Shown piece after piece: positions 1-8,285 of a stretch of DNA of 64,000 nucleotides. Where the stretch lies: positions 1,426,001 through 1,490,000 of the forward strand of contig OZ244811.1 of the NCBI GenBank assembly GCA_965220105.1. The letters are read 5' to 3'. The stretch comes from Bin87 sp965220105. GTDB lineage: Bacteria; Chloroflexota; Dehalococcoidia; Lucifugimonadales; UBA3495. A program made the position numbers and the translations under genes. The notes under the pieces are model-generated. The model saw only the letters and a program-made list of their open reading frames with translations, was not told the DNA's origin and searched no databases. The stretch's first letter is position 1, and each line of letters opens with the position of its first letter.

Positions 1-267
1 CGACGCCTCCAGCAACGGCGTGCCTCCCTCGCCCAGCGTAATGACGGCGTCGGGGTCGGTCACCGGCAACAGCTCGTTGAACCGCCACATGTTGGCGGAC
101 CTGCTGTCCATATCCCCTCGGGAAACCTCGCGCCGCACCCGTGGCAGGTCGTAGCGCACGAATAGCACCTTGCCGCAGCACTCGCTCACCGTCGCCAGAC
201 CGTCGTAAGGGGATGTCTTGCCGCAGTTGGTGCATTCCAGATGGTCGATATAGCTGAAGGGTGGCAT
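1..267 (-). CDS. thrC: threonine synthase, N-terminal part (cut by window edge)
   Basis: The first 89 codons of a PLP enzyme that converts O-phosphohomoserine to threonine are present; the rest lies beyond the window edge. The start is the ATG at 267, and the protein opens MPPFSYIDHLECTNCGKT. Cysteines at residues 12, 15, 30 and 31 form the zinc-ribbon-like head seen in many threonine synthases. The segment ITLGEGGTPLL near residues 78-88 matches the family's conserved LGEG-TPL entry to the catalytic domain. The upstream gene (ending at 337) runs in the same direction, leaving a gap of about 70 bases. The PLP lysine is outside the window, so the call rests on the N-terminal signature only. 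Confidence 0.85.
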   Translation of the reverse strand, partial: MPPFSYIDHLECTNCGKTSPYDGLATVSECCGKVLFVRYDLPRVRREVSRGDMDSRSANMWRFNELLPVTDPDAVITLGEGGTPLLEAS

Positions 268-336
268 GAGCCTCCATATGGTCAATGCGTGGAGCGATGG
301 GCTAGCGATTTTAGCGTCAGTGGACGGTCAACGGCG

Positions 337-816
337 TTATGCCACGGGTTTGTCCGGCCAAAAAATGCCGTACAAAAGCTCAGATAGGTCTTGGCACAAC
401 AGAAGACCGTCACCCACTTCGACGTCGGACTGTTCATTTTCGTAGAAGTTGGCGTGAAGCCCTCGAGCTCGATCGAAGGAGTCGTTGATTCGCCGCGCCG
501 TTCCTTCGTCGCCAGATTCTCGGACCAGGGCCGACAATTCCCTCAGCACCAGCCAAATGGAGCTGTGGCTGTGGATGATTCCGCCATGATGAGCGCTGAT
601 GGCTTTAATAGTCTCCGCTACCATGCCCCACCCCTTGTTGGACGCTTGGGGCAGGTCTCGCTCAGTCAGGTGTCGAAACGCGCCCCGGTGGAAGTCGTCC
701 GCCATCAATGCATACGTCATGGCCGACTTGTTTTGGCCGGCCGGCCGGGCTTGGTCGCGAGCGGCTTGCCGGCCTCTTGCCACAGCGGCTGCGATGGTTT
801 CGTCGGTGAACATCAT
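337..816 (-). CDS. PaREP1/HEPN-like family protein
   Basis: A 159-residue soluble, helix-rich protein. The stretch DLPQASNKGWGMVAETIKA (around residues 55-75), followed by the HSHSSIWLVLRELS region, resembles the PaREP1 family, a group of HEPN-like small proteins first noted as repeated genes in Pyrobaculum and also found in bacteria. The biochemical role is unknown; a nucleotidyltransferase or RNA-related partner is sometimes assumed for HEPN folds, but none is adjacent here. I chose the double ATG at 816/813; the same frame stays open far upstream, but that part is antisense to the crotonase gene and has no protein-like composition. A good minus-strand -10 (TATAAT) lies about 30 bases upstream, in the shared divergent region with the crotonase gene. 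Confidence 0.7.
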   Translation of the reverse strand: MMFTDETIAAAVARGRQAARDQARPAGQNKSAMTYALMADDFHRGAFRHLTERDLPQASNKGWGMVAETIKAISAHHGGIIHSHSSIWLVLRELSALVRESGDEGTARRINDSFDRARGLHANFYENEQSDVEVGDGLLLCQDLSELLYGIFWPDKPVA

Positions 817-830
817 AATCGGAATAGAAA

Positions 831-852
831 GTGCGGTATTATTATAACGCAC
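831..852. promoter_or_regulatory. divergent promoter/operator region with inverted repeat
   Basis: Between the two divergent starts (816 on minus, 916 on plus) lies a 5-bp inverted repeat, GTGCG and CGCAC, separated by 12 AT-rich bases. On the minus strand the spacer contains TATAAT, a consensus -10 box for the PaREP1 gene. A regulator binding this palindrome could control both genes. The arms are short, so the operator is only a suggestion. Confidence 0.35.
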
Positions 853-915
853 CACCCCGGCTCCGACCGGGTTCACTTGTACCCACACCGATGTGCCCAC
901 CCCAAAGCCGAACAC

Positions 916-1758
916 GTGGAGGACCCCAGCTCGATACCCACCTACGAATTCGTCGACTTCGCCGCCGACCCGGCCACCCACATCGCCCGCATTACGCTCA
1001 ATCGCCCCGACCGTCTCAACGCGCTGAATGATCAGATGCAACTCGAGATCGCCGGCGCCGTCGCCACCGCTGAATCTGACGACGGAGTGCGCGTGGTCAT
1101 CATCACCGGCGCCGGTCGGGCTTTCTGCGCTGGTGGTGACCTGAACGACCTGGGCGGCTCTTCGGACGGGAGCGGCGCGGGCTGGACCTCCAGCAACGCC
1201 GACGAGGTGCGGCGCAGTTTCCGGTCGGCCCAAAGGTTGATCCTCGGGGTGCAGCGTTGCGAAAAACCCGTGATTGCCATGGTCAACGGCGTTGCCACCG
1301 GCGCCGGCCTGGACCTCGCCTGCGCCTGCGATATCCGCATCGGCACGCCGAACTCGCGCTTCATGTCCGCCTACGTCCGGACCGGATTGTTCCCCGGTTT
1401 CGGCGGCGCCTGGCTCTACCCCCGCACCCTGGGCAGCCTGGGACGCGCCGCGGAAATGCTGTTCACCGGCGATTTTCTGGAGGCCGACGAAGCCTACCGC
1501 CTGGGTTTCCTCAACCGCCTGGCGGACGATAAGGAACTGGAGGCTACCACCCTGGCCATGGCTGAACGCATCGCCGCCGAGCCGCCCATCGCCATCCGCC
1601 TCTCCAAGCTCATGCTCTACAAAGGCCTGGAATTCGACCTCGAAACCGCCATGACGATGGCCGCTGCCGGCGAAACCATCACCCTGACCTCCCAGGATCA
1701 TGTGGAGGGCGTGGCAGCTTTCCGCGAAAAGCGGGCAGCTGAATATCGCAACTATTAA
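916..1758 (+). CDS. crotonase-superfamily (enoyl-CoA hydratase/isomerase-like) protein
   Basis: About 280 residues, full length for the crotonase family, which acts on acyl-CoA thioesters. The oxyanion-hole segments are present: GRAFCAGGDLNDLGG near residue 70 and NGVATGAGLDLACACD near residue 128. However, the two acidic catalytic residues of classical enoyl-CoA hydratase are not conserved: the first Glu position is Asp (GLDLAC), and the second, in the segment ending TGLFPGFGG, appears to be Tyr. The chemistry may therefore be isomerase, lyase or hydrolase rather than hydration. I chose the GTG at 916, giving the start VEDPSSIPTYEF; no good ribosome-binding site is visible, and a TTG at 877 is an alternative. 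It converges on the VWA lipoprotein gene across a strong terminator. Confidence 0.8.
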   Translation: MEDPSSIPTYEFVDFAADPATHIARITLNRPDRLNALNDQMQLEIAGAVATAESDDGVRVVIITGAGRAFCAGGDLNDLGGSSDGSGAGWTSSNADEVRRSFRSAQRLILGVQRCEKPVIAMVNGVATGAGLDLACACDIRIGTPNSRFMSAYVRTGLFPGFGGAWLYPRTLGSLGRAAEMLFTGDFLEADEAYRLGFLNRLADDKELEATTLAMAERIAAEPPIAIRLSKLMLYKGLEFDLETAMTMAAAGETITLTSQDHVEGVAAFREKRAAEYRNY

Positions 1759-1765
1759 CAAAATT

Positions 1766-1798
1766 GGGCCGGGCCACCGTCTTCGGTGACCCGGCCCC
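1766..1798. terminator. bidirectional terminator hairpin
   Basis: A long GC-rich stem (GGGCCGGG with CCCGGCCC, extended by CACCG/CGGTG) encloses a short TCTT loop between the 3' ends of two convergent genes. An A-rich stretch on the left gives a U-run for the minus-strand transcript. It probably ends both messages. Confidence 0.75.
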
Positions 1799-1828
1799 GG
1801 CAGGCGCCCGTAGTTGACGCCGGTTGCC

Positions 1829-3583
1829 CTATTGCTTGCAGAAGGGCTCAAAGAGTCGCTCGGCTTGGTCGACCAGGCCCCGCAGCTCCCGGTAGGTGCG
1901 ATTCTCCTCCAGGTCAGACTCCACGGTTCCCAGCAGGTTGTCCACCGCGCCAAGATCCCCGCACTGGGCGTAGAAAGACTTGCGGAGCAGTTCCGCGAAC
2001 TCGGCGGCAGCGGCAGTTTGCCGGAAATACGGGTCGGTGCCGGAAAGCTCGTTGGCGGTGTCGCTCACCCGGATGGTCTGGGACAGTTCCGTGGCGTCCC
2101 GAGTCATGGGGTCCAGCCAGCGGAGCCTCGCCTGCGCGATCCACGCATCGTTCGCCACGTCATCAAACAGGCGCAGTTCGTACAGGGCGGACACGTCCCG
2201 CGCGAAACCCACCTCGCCGAAGTCCAGGCTGTCGTCCCGGAAGTCTTCGTCAGCCACGGCCCGGTTCTCGTATCCGATGAGCCGATACTTCCGCACCACC
2301 TCCGGGTTGAACTCCACCTGGATGCGGGCGTCTCGTGCAGTCTCGGTGAATATCCCCGCCACGCTCTCTTCCAGGAACCGATCCGAAGCCGTCCGGTCTG
2401 CCATGTAGTGATACGTGCCGTTGCCCCGATTTGCCAGCACTTCCAGCAATACGTCGTTGTAGTTGCCGGAAAGTCCAACGCCGATGGTCGTCAACGTCGC
2501 GTTCTTCTGTGCGTAGCCGTCCACCACTTTTAGTATGGACTGCGGTCCGGTCGCGCCCACATTGGCGACGCCGTCGGAGAGCAGTACCAGCCGCACGTTT
2601 CGACCCCGATTCATCTCGTCGGATGCGATATCGTAGGCCAGCCGCAACCCTGCTTCGGCGTAAGTGCTGCCGCCGGGACGCAGGTTGTTGGCGGTGTTGA
2701 TGAGATCGCGGGCATTCTCTCCGTCGGTGAATTCCCGGGCCACGCGCACGTCGCTGGCGTAGGTCACGATGGCGGCCCGGTCGGCCGGTTTCATCTGGTC
2801 GGCAATTCCGCCGATGACCTCCTTGGCCAGACCCAGCCGGTTGTCCGACTCCATCGACCCTGATACGTCAACCACGAAAATCAGCGAGACCGGGTCCCGG
2901 TCTTTTGTGGGCGCGGGATTGCTCACCCCGACGCGCATCAACATGTAGTCGTCCTCGGCGAACGGCGCCGGGCCGGCATCCAGATGCAGTCCCAACGCGG
3001 TTTCGGCGGGGGGATAGTTCTGAGGCAGGCTGTTGATGTATTCCTCGACCCGCACCGCATCCGGTTCAACCAGGTGTCCGTTGCCCAGGTATAACTTCAG
3101 GATTTCGTAGGACGCCGTGTCGCCGTCCAGCGCAAAGGTGGACAGCGCATCCTCATCGGCGTCGATGAAGGGATTTACGCCGTAGTGCTCGAAGTACATC
3201 AACGGAAAAGCCCCGTCGTTGGGATTCTCGGTTCCACCCGATTCTGGTGGAATGGGTGGCCCACCCGCCGGAGCCGGCGCGCCCTGCGCCCCCTGGGCCC
3301 GGCCCGCCATCTGCGCCGCAGGAGTGGCGGCAGTCCCGGGATTGTTAGGCCGAGCCGCCATTGCCGGCGCCGCCGTTGCCGCTGGAGCGTTGGCGCTGGG
3401 AGGTTGAGACCGGCTTGACTGGCTCGACTGGGTGGCCGCTGGAGGCTGGTACGTGTTCGCCCCGGATTCAGCCCCCGTTGCCGGACTCGAATATTCCCCA
3501 CCGCCGCAGCCGAGCGCCAGTAGGCCCAGAACCGATGTCATCGTCAGGATCGTCCCCAACTTGAACCACTCTCGAAATCGCAT
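1829..3583 (-). CDS. VWA-domain lipoprotein (YfbK-like)
   Basis: A 584-residue exported lipoprotein. The N-terminus has a signal peptide ending in the lipobox LALGC (Cys about 26), then a Pro/Ala/Ser/Gln-rich linker to about residue 115. A von Willebrand factor N-terminal segment follows, then a VWA domain with an intact MIDAS metal site: DVSGSM near residue 239, and LLSDGVANVG later. The C-terminal part resembles the DUF3520 region of the YfbK family. Such proteins bind ligands or partners at the outer membrane face or cell surface; the partner is unknown. The start is the ATG at 3583: a GGAGGA ribosome site lies 5 bases upstream, better spaced than for the GTG at 3586. It is divergent from the ATP sulfurylase gene. 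Confidence 0.85.
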   Translation of the reverse strand: MRFREWFKLGTILTMTSVLGLLALGCGGGEYSSPATGAESGANTYQPPAATQSSQSSRSQPPSANAPAATAAPAMAARPNNPGTAATPAAQMAGRAQGAQGAPAPAGGPPIPPESGGTENPNDGAFPLMYFEHYGVNPFIDADEDALSTFALDGDTASYEILKLYLGNGHLVEPDAVRVEEYINSLPQNYPPAETALGLHLDAGPAPFAEDDYMLMRVGVSNPAPTKDRDPVSLIFVVDVSGSMESDNRLGLAKEVIGGIADQMKPADRAAIVTYASDVRVAREFTDGENARDLINTANNLRPGGSTYAEAGLRLAYDIASDEMNRGRNVRLVLLSDGVANVGATGPQSILKVVDGYAQKNATLTTIGVGLSGNYNDVLLEVLANRGNGTYHYMADRTASDRFLEESVAGIFTETARDARIQVEFNPEVVRKYRLIGYENRAVADEDFRDDSLDFGEVGFARDVSALYELRLFDDVANDAWIAQARLRWLDPMTRDATELSQTIRVSDTANELSGTDPYFRQTAAAAEFAELLRKSFYAQCGDLGAVDNLLGTVESDLEENRTYRELRGLVDQAERLFEPFCKQ

Positions 3584-3606
3584 CACCGTCCTCCGAAATA
3601 TTGATT

Positions 3607-3640
3607 ATTTGCCAACTGACTGCTAATACGGATGGCAAAT
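3607..3640. promoter_or_regulatory. inverted repeat between divergent genes
   Basis: A perfect 8-bp inverted repeat (ATTTGCCA and TGGCAAAT, 18-base spacer) sits in the 140-base region between the divergent VWA lipoprotein and ATP sulfurylase genes. It could be an operator. Just before the sulfurylase start, the AT-rich GATAAAAT resembles a -10 box, which would give a very short leader. Confidence 0.35.
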
Positions 3641-3724
3641 CCCATCGGATTCAATGGCGCGTCGTGGTAATGTCGGACAGTTGCCGCCGCCCACGCCCTC
3701 CCACGGTGATAAAATGCCCCCGCC

Positions 3725-4966
3725 ATGCCTGTAGACAACAGCCGCAGCCCCCACGGGGGCGTCCTGGTCGAGCGCGTTCAACCACTGACGTCGGAAACCG
3801 CCGCGTCCGTCGCCCACTTGCCGGCCATCGAGGTGCGCGACCAGATCGCCCGGGAGTGCGTCAACATCGCCTACGGGTTCTTCTCTCCGCTGAGCGGGTT
3901 CATGGGCAGCGCCGATGTCGAGTCGGTGGCGAGCGATATGCGCCTGACCAACGGCCTGGTTTGGCCCATCCCCATCGTTATGGATGTTGAGGCCAGCGAG
4001 CTGGCACGCGTGGGCGTCCGGTCCGGCGACACGGCGCTGCTGACCTACCAGGGGAACCCGCTGGCCACGCTGGGTGTGTCCGAGATATTTGAAGCGGACC
4101 TGGCCGCGCTGGCAGAGCGAGTTTACGGCGCCAGCGACCCGGCCCATCCCGGCGTCCAGCGCACGCTGGATTACGCGGACCGGCTCGTCGCCGGCGACAT
4201 CACGCTCGTCTGCGAACCGGTGGTCAACCCGCCCTTCGACCGCTTCTGGCGCACGCCCCGGCAGTTGCGCTCCGAACTGGCGGAAATCGGCTGGACCCGG
4301 GTAGTCGCCCACCAAACGCGCAACGTCCCCCACTCCGGCCACGAGTACCTGATGAAAGGCGCCTTCATGGAGGCCAGGGCTGATGGTGTGCTCGTCAGCG
4401 CCGTCATCGGCGAAAAGAAGGAGGGAGATTACATCGACGAGGCCATCGTTCTGACTCACGAGCACCTGCGCGAGTGCGGTTTCTTCCGCGACGACATTCA
4501 CCGTACCACCGCCCTCATGTGGGACATGCGCTATGCGGGGCCGCGGGAGGCCGTTTTCCACGCCATCGTCCGCAAGAACCTGGGTTGCACGCATCACATG
4601 TTTGGTCGGGACCACGCCGGGGTCGGCGACTACTACGACCGCTACGCCGCCCACGAAATCTTTGGCGACCTGCCCGACCTGGGGATTCGCTCCGTGTTGA
4701 CGCTGGAGTGGTGGTACTGTCCCACCTGCGGCGGCGTAGCTTATGAGGGCATCTGCGGGCACCCGGATACCAAGCAGGACTTGGCCGGCCGCCTCATCCG
4801 CAGCATCATCGCCGGCGGCACCGAGCCGGCGCCCCAAACCCTGCGGGCCGAAACGCTGGAGGTTGTGCAGCGTTGCGCCGAGGAGTACGGCTTCGGCTCC
4901 CCCTTCGTCACCGAGCAATATTTGCAAGATCGCAACCCGGTAATGACCATACCGCCGCCACCCTGA
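3725..4966 (+). CDS. sat: sulfate adenylyltransferase (ATP sulfurylase)
   Basis: This 413-residue protein is a single-polypeptide ATP sulfurylase, which interconverts sulfate plus ATP with adenylyl sulfate (APS) and pyrophosphate in the cytoplasm. The ATP-site motif QTRNVPHSGHEYL lies at residues 197-209 and the second conserved loop GRDHAGVGDYYDRY at 294-307. Cys332/335/344 in WYCPTCGGVAYEGICGH, with His346 next to the last Cys, look like the zinc site of dissimilatory-type and thermophilic enzymes. Length and order match the family without an APS kinase domain. No aprAB or other sulfur gene is adjacent, so the direction (assimilation or sulfite oxidation) cannot be decided from here. The start is the only ATG fitting the N-terminus. 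Confidence 0.93.
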   Translation: MPVDNSRSPHGGVLVERVQPLTSETAASVAHLPAIEVRDQIARECVNIAYGFFSPLSGFMGSADVESVASDMRLTNGLVWPIPIVMDVEASELARVGVRSGDTALLTYQGNPLATLGVSEIFEADLAALAERVYGASDPAHPGVQRTLDYADRLVAGDITLVCEPVVNPPFDRFWRTPRQLRSELAEIGWTRVVAHQTRNVPHSGHEYLMKGAFMEARADGVLVSAVIGEKKEGDYIDEAIVLTHEHLRECGFFRDDIHRTTALMWDMRYAGPREAVFHAIVRKNLGCTHHMFGRDHAGVGDYYDRYAAHEIFGDLPDLGIRSVLTLEWWYCPTCGGVAYEGICGHPDTKQDLAGRLIRSIIAGGTEPAPQTLRAETLEVVQRCAEEYGFGSPFVTEQYLQDRNPVMTIPPPP

Positions 4967-5118
4967 TTCAGGATTCCGCTAAAGCCAGAATCTACAACCG
5001 GAAAAGCGTCAATGCCGCCGGCCCTCCGGCGAAACCCGTGCCCTTCCTTCGCCAATCGCCGTGTGCCAGGGACGTCAGGCCATTCCCAGCCAAACTCCCC
5101 GGGTCGACACCGCCGCGA

Positions 5119-5144
5119 TTAGCCGTACCGGGGTCGTCTATAAT
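5119..5144 (+). promoter_or_regulatory. possible promoter upstream of the MaoC-like dehydratase
   Basis: A perfect TATAAT at 5139-5144 lies about 75 bases before the start at 5220. Only a poor -35 (TTAGCC with a short spacer) precedes it. The rest of the 253-base gap after sat shows no gene. Confidence 0.35.
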
Positions 5145-5219
5145 GGGCGTGGAAACAGCCCCCGGCATGGCGAGTAATCAGTCAACCCGGGGAATAGCGC
5201 TTTTACGGAGGACAACAAG

Positions 5220-6353
5220 ATGGTGCTGGAATCGGGAAGGATTACTGAAGAGGGTCTGGAACGGCTGCGTGGCCGTGTTGGCACGTTCAACCGCCCGCGG
5301 CAATACGGCGTCGGCCTGTTCAATGAGGAGGCCTCCCGCAGCGCCATCCGCCATTTCTGCCAGGGCATCGGCGATACCAACCCCCTCTACTGGGATCGCT
5401 CCTACGCCCAGACCAGCAAATACGGTGCCATCATCGCCCCACCCTGTTTCCTGTACAGCGTCTACTGGTGCTCCGGGCGCACCGGCGGCCTGCCCGGCGT
5501 CCACGGATTCCATGCCGGCAATGACTGGGAATGGTATCGGCCCATCTACTTGGGCGACGAAATAAGCGTTCAGGAGCAGTTCACCGGCCTCGAAGAAAAG
5601 GAAAGCGAGTTCGCCGGTCGCATCCTGATACAGTCCAGCGTAACCCACTACTACAACCAGCGCGGCGAGACCATCGCCAAAACCAAAGGCTGGCAGATTC
5701 GCGCGGAACGCTCCGCCGCCCGGGAGCGCCAGAAGTACTCCTTTGAGCCTTACCGATATTCGAGGGACGAACTGGAGATTATTCAGACTGCCATCCTCAA
5801 CGAAGAGATTCGCGGTAACAACCCCCGCTGGTTCGAGGACGTGAGCGTTGGCGATGAGCTGACTCCGGTCGTAAAGGGGCCATTGAGCCACGGTGACATA
5901 ACGGCCTTCGTCGCCGGGTGCATCGGCGGAATCAGCCACGGCATCCAGTTGCAGGAGATGCTGCGCCATCCGTCCTGGGGATTCACCGACCCCAACACCG
6001 GCGCGCAGGAGGCGATCATACGCGTCCATGACATTCCGGAGGCCGCCGAGAGCGCCGGACTGCCCGGAGCCTACGACTATGGCTGTCAGCGCTGCTGCTG
6101 GATGGGCAACCTGCTCACCAACTGGATGGGCGACGATGGATTTCTCAAGGCCATGCACGTCGAACTGCGCCGCTTCAATGTGGTCGGCGACACCACCTGG
6201 TGCAAGGGCAAAGTCACCGGCAAACGTGTCCAGGACGGCGAATACCTGGCGGATATGGACATCTGGGGCGAAAACCAGCGCCAGCAGGTAACCACCCGCG
6301 GCAACGCCACCGTCCGCCTGCCTTCGAAAGACGCCAACGCCAACTGGCCGTAG
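5220..6353 (+). CDS. double-hotdog MaoC-like acyl dehydratase
   Basis: A 377-residue protein with two hotdog-fold halves. The first (about residues 15-170) resembles the FAS1-like/MaoC N-terminal dehydratase domain, with the segment HFCQGIGDTNPLYWD followed by GAIIAPPCFLY. This is the usual D-N-P substrate loop with an Ala-Pro-Pro turn. The second half (about 195-370) contains SVGDELTPVVKGPLSHGDIT. Family members hydrate or dehydrate CoA-linked enoyl groups. The ribosome site GGAGGA sits 9 bases before the ATG. The gene stands alone between sat and a Uma2 nuclease gene, so the substrate is not indicated. Confidence 0.78.
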   Translation: MVLESGRITEEGLERLRGRVGTFNRPRQYGVGLFNEEASRSAIRHFCQGIGDTNPLYWDRSYAQTSKYGAIIAPPCFLYSVYWCSGRTGGLPGVHGFHAGNDWEWYRPIYLGDEISVQEQFTGLEEKESEFAGRILIQSSVTHYYNQRGETIAKTKGWQIRAERSAARERQKYSFEPYRYSRDELEIIQTAILNEEIRGNNPRWFEDVSVGDELTPVVKGPLSHGDITAFVAGCIGGISHGIQLQEMLRHPSWGFTDPNTGAQEAIIRVHDIPEAAESAGLPGAYDYGCQRCCWMGNLLTNWMGDDGFLKAMHVELRRFNVVGDTTWCKGKVTGKRVQDGEYLADMDIWGENQRQQVTTRGNATVRLPSKDANANWP

Positions 6354-6427
6354 GCGTTGTTCAAGCCGATCCCACGTGCTAACCTCGCTGACGACGAACA
6401 GCGACGCCCAACGTGACGGGGCCAAAT

Positions 6428-7027
6428 ATGACGCAGCCGAAACAGAAACCCAAAATCAAGCTCACTAGGGCGGACTACGTCGAAATGACGCCGCCCTTCC
6501 CGCCGGGCCCCCGCTATCAGCTCATCAACGGAGAACTCATCGAAATGGCCGGGCCCAACGACCGTCATCAAGTGTTTACCGGAGAACTGTACATCGCGCT
6601 AACCATACAAGCCAGAGAGTCTGGGATCGGAGAAACCCGTATAGCCCCCTACGACGTTGCCGTCGACGAGTTCAACACCTTCCAACCCGACCTGCTCTAC
6701 GTGTCTAACGAACGGCGCGAAATATTCGATGGCCACGGTGTTACCGGCGCTCCGGACCTCGTTGTCGAGGTGCTATCCGATTCGACGCGGCGACGCGACC
6801 TCACCGAAAAGCTGCCCGTTTACGGGTCCAGCGGCGTTCGCGAAGCGTGGGTCGCTGACCTGGACGCCGAGACCGTATCCCAATACGTGACCGACGGCCA
6901 GACCCTTACCCTGGAACGCGTGTATGGGGCGCAGGAAACTCTGACGTCAACGACCATGCCCGGCGTAGCCATCGACCTGGCCCCCATTTTCGACCGAGTG
7001 CGCGCCGCCCCTACACCTACCGACTAA
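6428..7027 (+). CDS. Uma2-family (DUF820) PD-(D/E)XK nuclease-like protein
   Basis: A 199-residue member of the Uma2/DUF820 family, a restriction-endonuclease-like fold frequent in cyanobacteria and Chloroflexota, with unproven function. The N-terminal YQLINGELIEMAG motif, the core acid pair FQPDLLYVS and DLVVEVLSDSTRRRDLTEK with its K, and the GVREAWVAD strand are all present, so the catalytic set looks intact. The ATG at 6428 is preferred to the GTG at 6413. The stop codon overlaps the stop of the convergent aminotransferase gene by 3 bases of shared sequence (CTAA), so no terminator separates them. Confidence 0.85.
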   Translation: MTQPKQKPKIKLTRADYVEMTPPFPPGPRYQLINGELIEMAGPNDRHQVFTGELYIALTIQARESGIGETRIAPYDVAVDEFNTFQPDLLYVSNERREIFDGHGVTGAPDLVVEVLSDSTRRRDLTEKLPVYGSSGVREAWVADLDAETVSQYVTDGQTLTLERVYGAQETLTSTTMPGVAIDLAPIFDRVRAAPTPTD

Positions 7028-8208
7028 CGCAAATACTGCTCCGCCGCCCGGGCGAACCCGTCCATTGCGCCTTCGAGCACACTGTCTTCCAGGCAGTAAG
7101 AGATGCGGAAGTGACCCGGCGTGCCGAACCCTTTGCCCGGTACCACCAGCACGTTGTACTCCTGCAGTGCTGCCACGAAGGCCTCGTCGTCGGCCAGGGG
7201 TGACCGCGGGAACAGGTAGAACGCCCCCTGCGGTTTCACAATCTGGTAGCCCATCCCGGTGAGCCGGTCGTACAGGAAATCGCGCTTGCGCTGGTATACA
7301 CCCACGTCCACCGAGGCGTTCTGCACCGCGCGCACGACGTGCTGCATCAGCGCTGGCGCGTTGACGAACCCCAACACCCGGTTGCAGAATACCAGGCCGT
7401 CCACCAGCTCCCCCTTGCCCGAATAGGCAGGATGCACCGCGATGTGCCCGATGCGCTCGCCCGGCAGCCCCAGGTCCTTGGCGTGGGAGTTCACGACAAC
7501 GGTGTGTTCGTAGTGCGGGAATACCTGCGGGTAGGTGAGCCCGTCATAGATGATGCGACGGTAGGGCTCGTCGCTAATGACGAATATTTCGGATCCAAAC
7601 CGTGTCTCGGCTCGAACCAACAGGTCGGCCAGCGCCTCGATGTCCTCCTGCGGATACACGACACCCGACGGATTGTTGGGCGAATTCAGGATGATCCCGC
7701 GGGTTCGTTCGGTGACCGCCGCTTCCACGGCCGCCAGGTCCAGGCCAAACTCGTCGTTGGTGGGCACGATGACCGGCACGCCGTTGTGATTCTGGATATA
7801 GTAAACGTACTCGCCGAAAAACGGCGACAGGATGATTACCTCGTCTCCAGCATTCAAAATCGTCCGCAGCACGACGTTGGCCGCGCCAGCCGCGCCGCAG
7901 GTCATTACGATGTCACCCGCCCCGAAGGTCAGCCCGGTTTCTCCGGAAAGGGTGTCGGCGACGGCCTGGCGGGTCTCCGGATAACCGGCGTTGGGCATAT
8001 AGCGATGCATCCCCGGCGATGGATTCTGCGCGATGCGGCGCAGTTCGTCGTGAAACTCCGCCGGCGGCTCCATGATGGGATTGCCCAACGACAGGTCGAA
8101 CACGTTGGCGTCTCCGTACTGCGCCTTCAGCGCAATACCCACCTCGAACATGCGGCGAATCCAGCCGCCTTCTTCCATCGACCTGCTCACGTATTGGGAA
8201 ATTGCCAT
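7024..8208 (-). CDS. PLP-dependent class I/II aminotransferase
   Basis: A 394-residue fold-type I aminotransferase of the aspartate aminotransferase superfamily. It has the NSPNNPSGVVYP segment, the SDEPYRRIIYDG motif and the PLP lysine in SHAKDLGLPGERIG. These bind the cofactor and transfer an amino group between an amino acid and a 2-oxo acid. The specific substrate is not evident. The ATG at 8208 (MAISQYVS) is preferred: the open frame to 8250 adds residues without family resemblance. It is the last minus-strand gene after the oxo-acid dehydrogenase operon and a GMC oxidoreductase, with 77 bases between it and the latter. Confidence 0.88.
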   Translation of the reverse strand: MAISQYVSRSMEEGGWIRRMFEVGIALKAQYGDANVFDLSLGNPIMEPPAEFHDELRRIAQNPSPGMHRYMPNAGYPETRQAVADTLSGETGLTFGAGDIVMTCGAAGAANVVLRTILNAGDEVIILSPFFGEYVYYIQNHNGVPVIVPTNDEFGLDLAAVEAAVTERTRGIILNSPNNPSGVVYPQEDIEALADLLVRAETRFGSEIFVISDEPYRRIIYDGLTYPQVFPHYEHTVVVNSHAKDLGLPGERIGHIAVHPAYSGKGELVDGLVFCNRVLGFVNAPALMQHVVRAVQNASVDVGVYQRKRDFLYDRLTGMGYQIVKPQGAFYLFPRSPLADDEAFVAALQEYNVLVVPGKGFGTPGHFRISYCLEDSVLEGAMDGFARAAEQYLR

Positions 8209-8285
8209 CTGATCGACTCCATCGGCGCTCCAGGCGCGGCTGCCTGCCAATTATAGCCGACGCCGAACCTCCGTCGTCGCCCGCT

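Noticed and set aside
817..1953. Upstream extension of the PaREP1 frame on the minus strand
   Set aside because: The frame is open but antisense to the crotonase gene, Gly/Val-rich and not protein-like; the double ATG at 816/813 is the better start.
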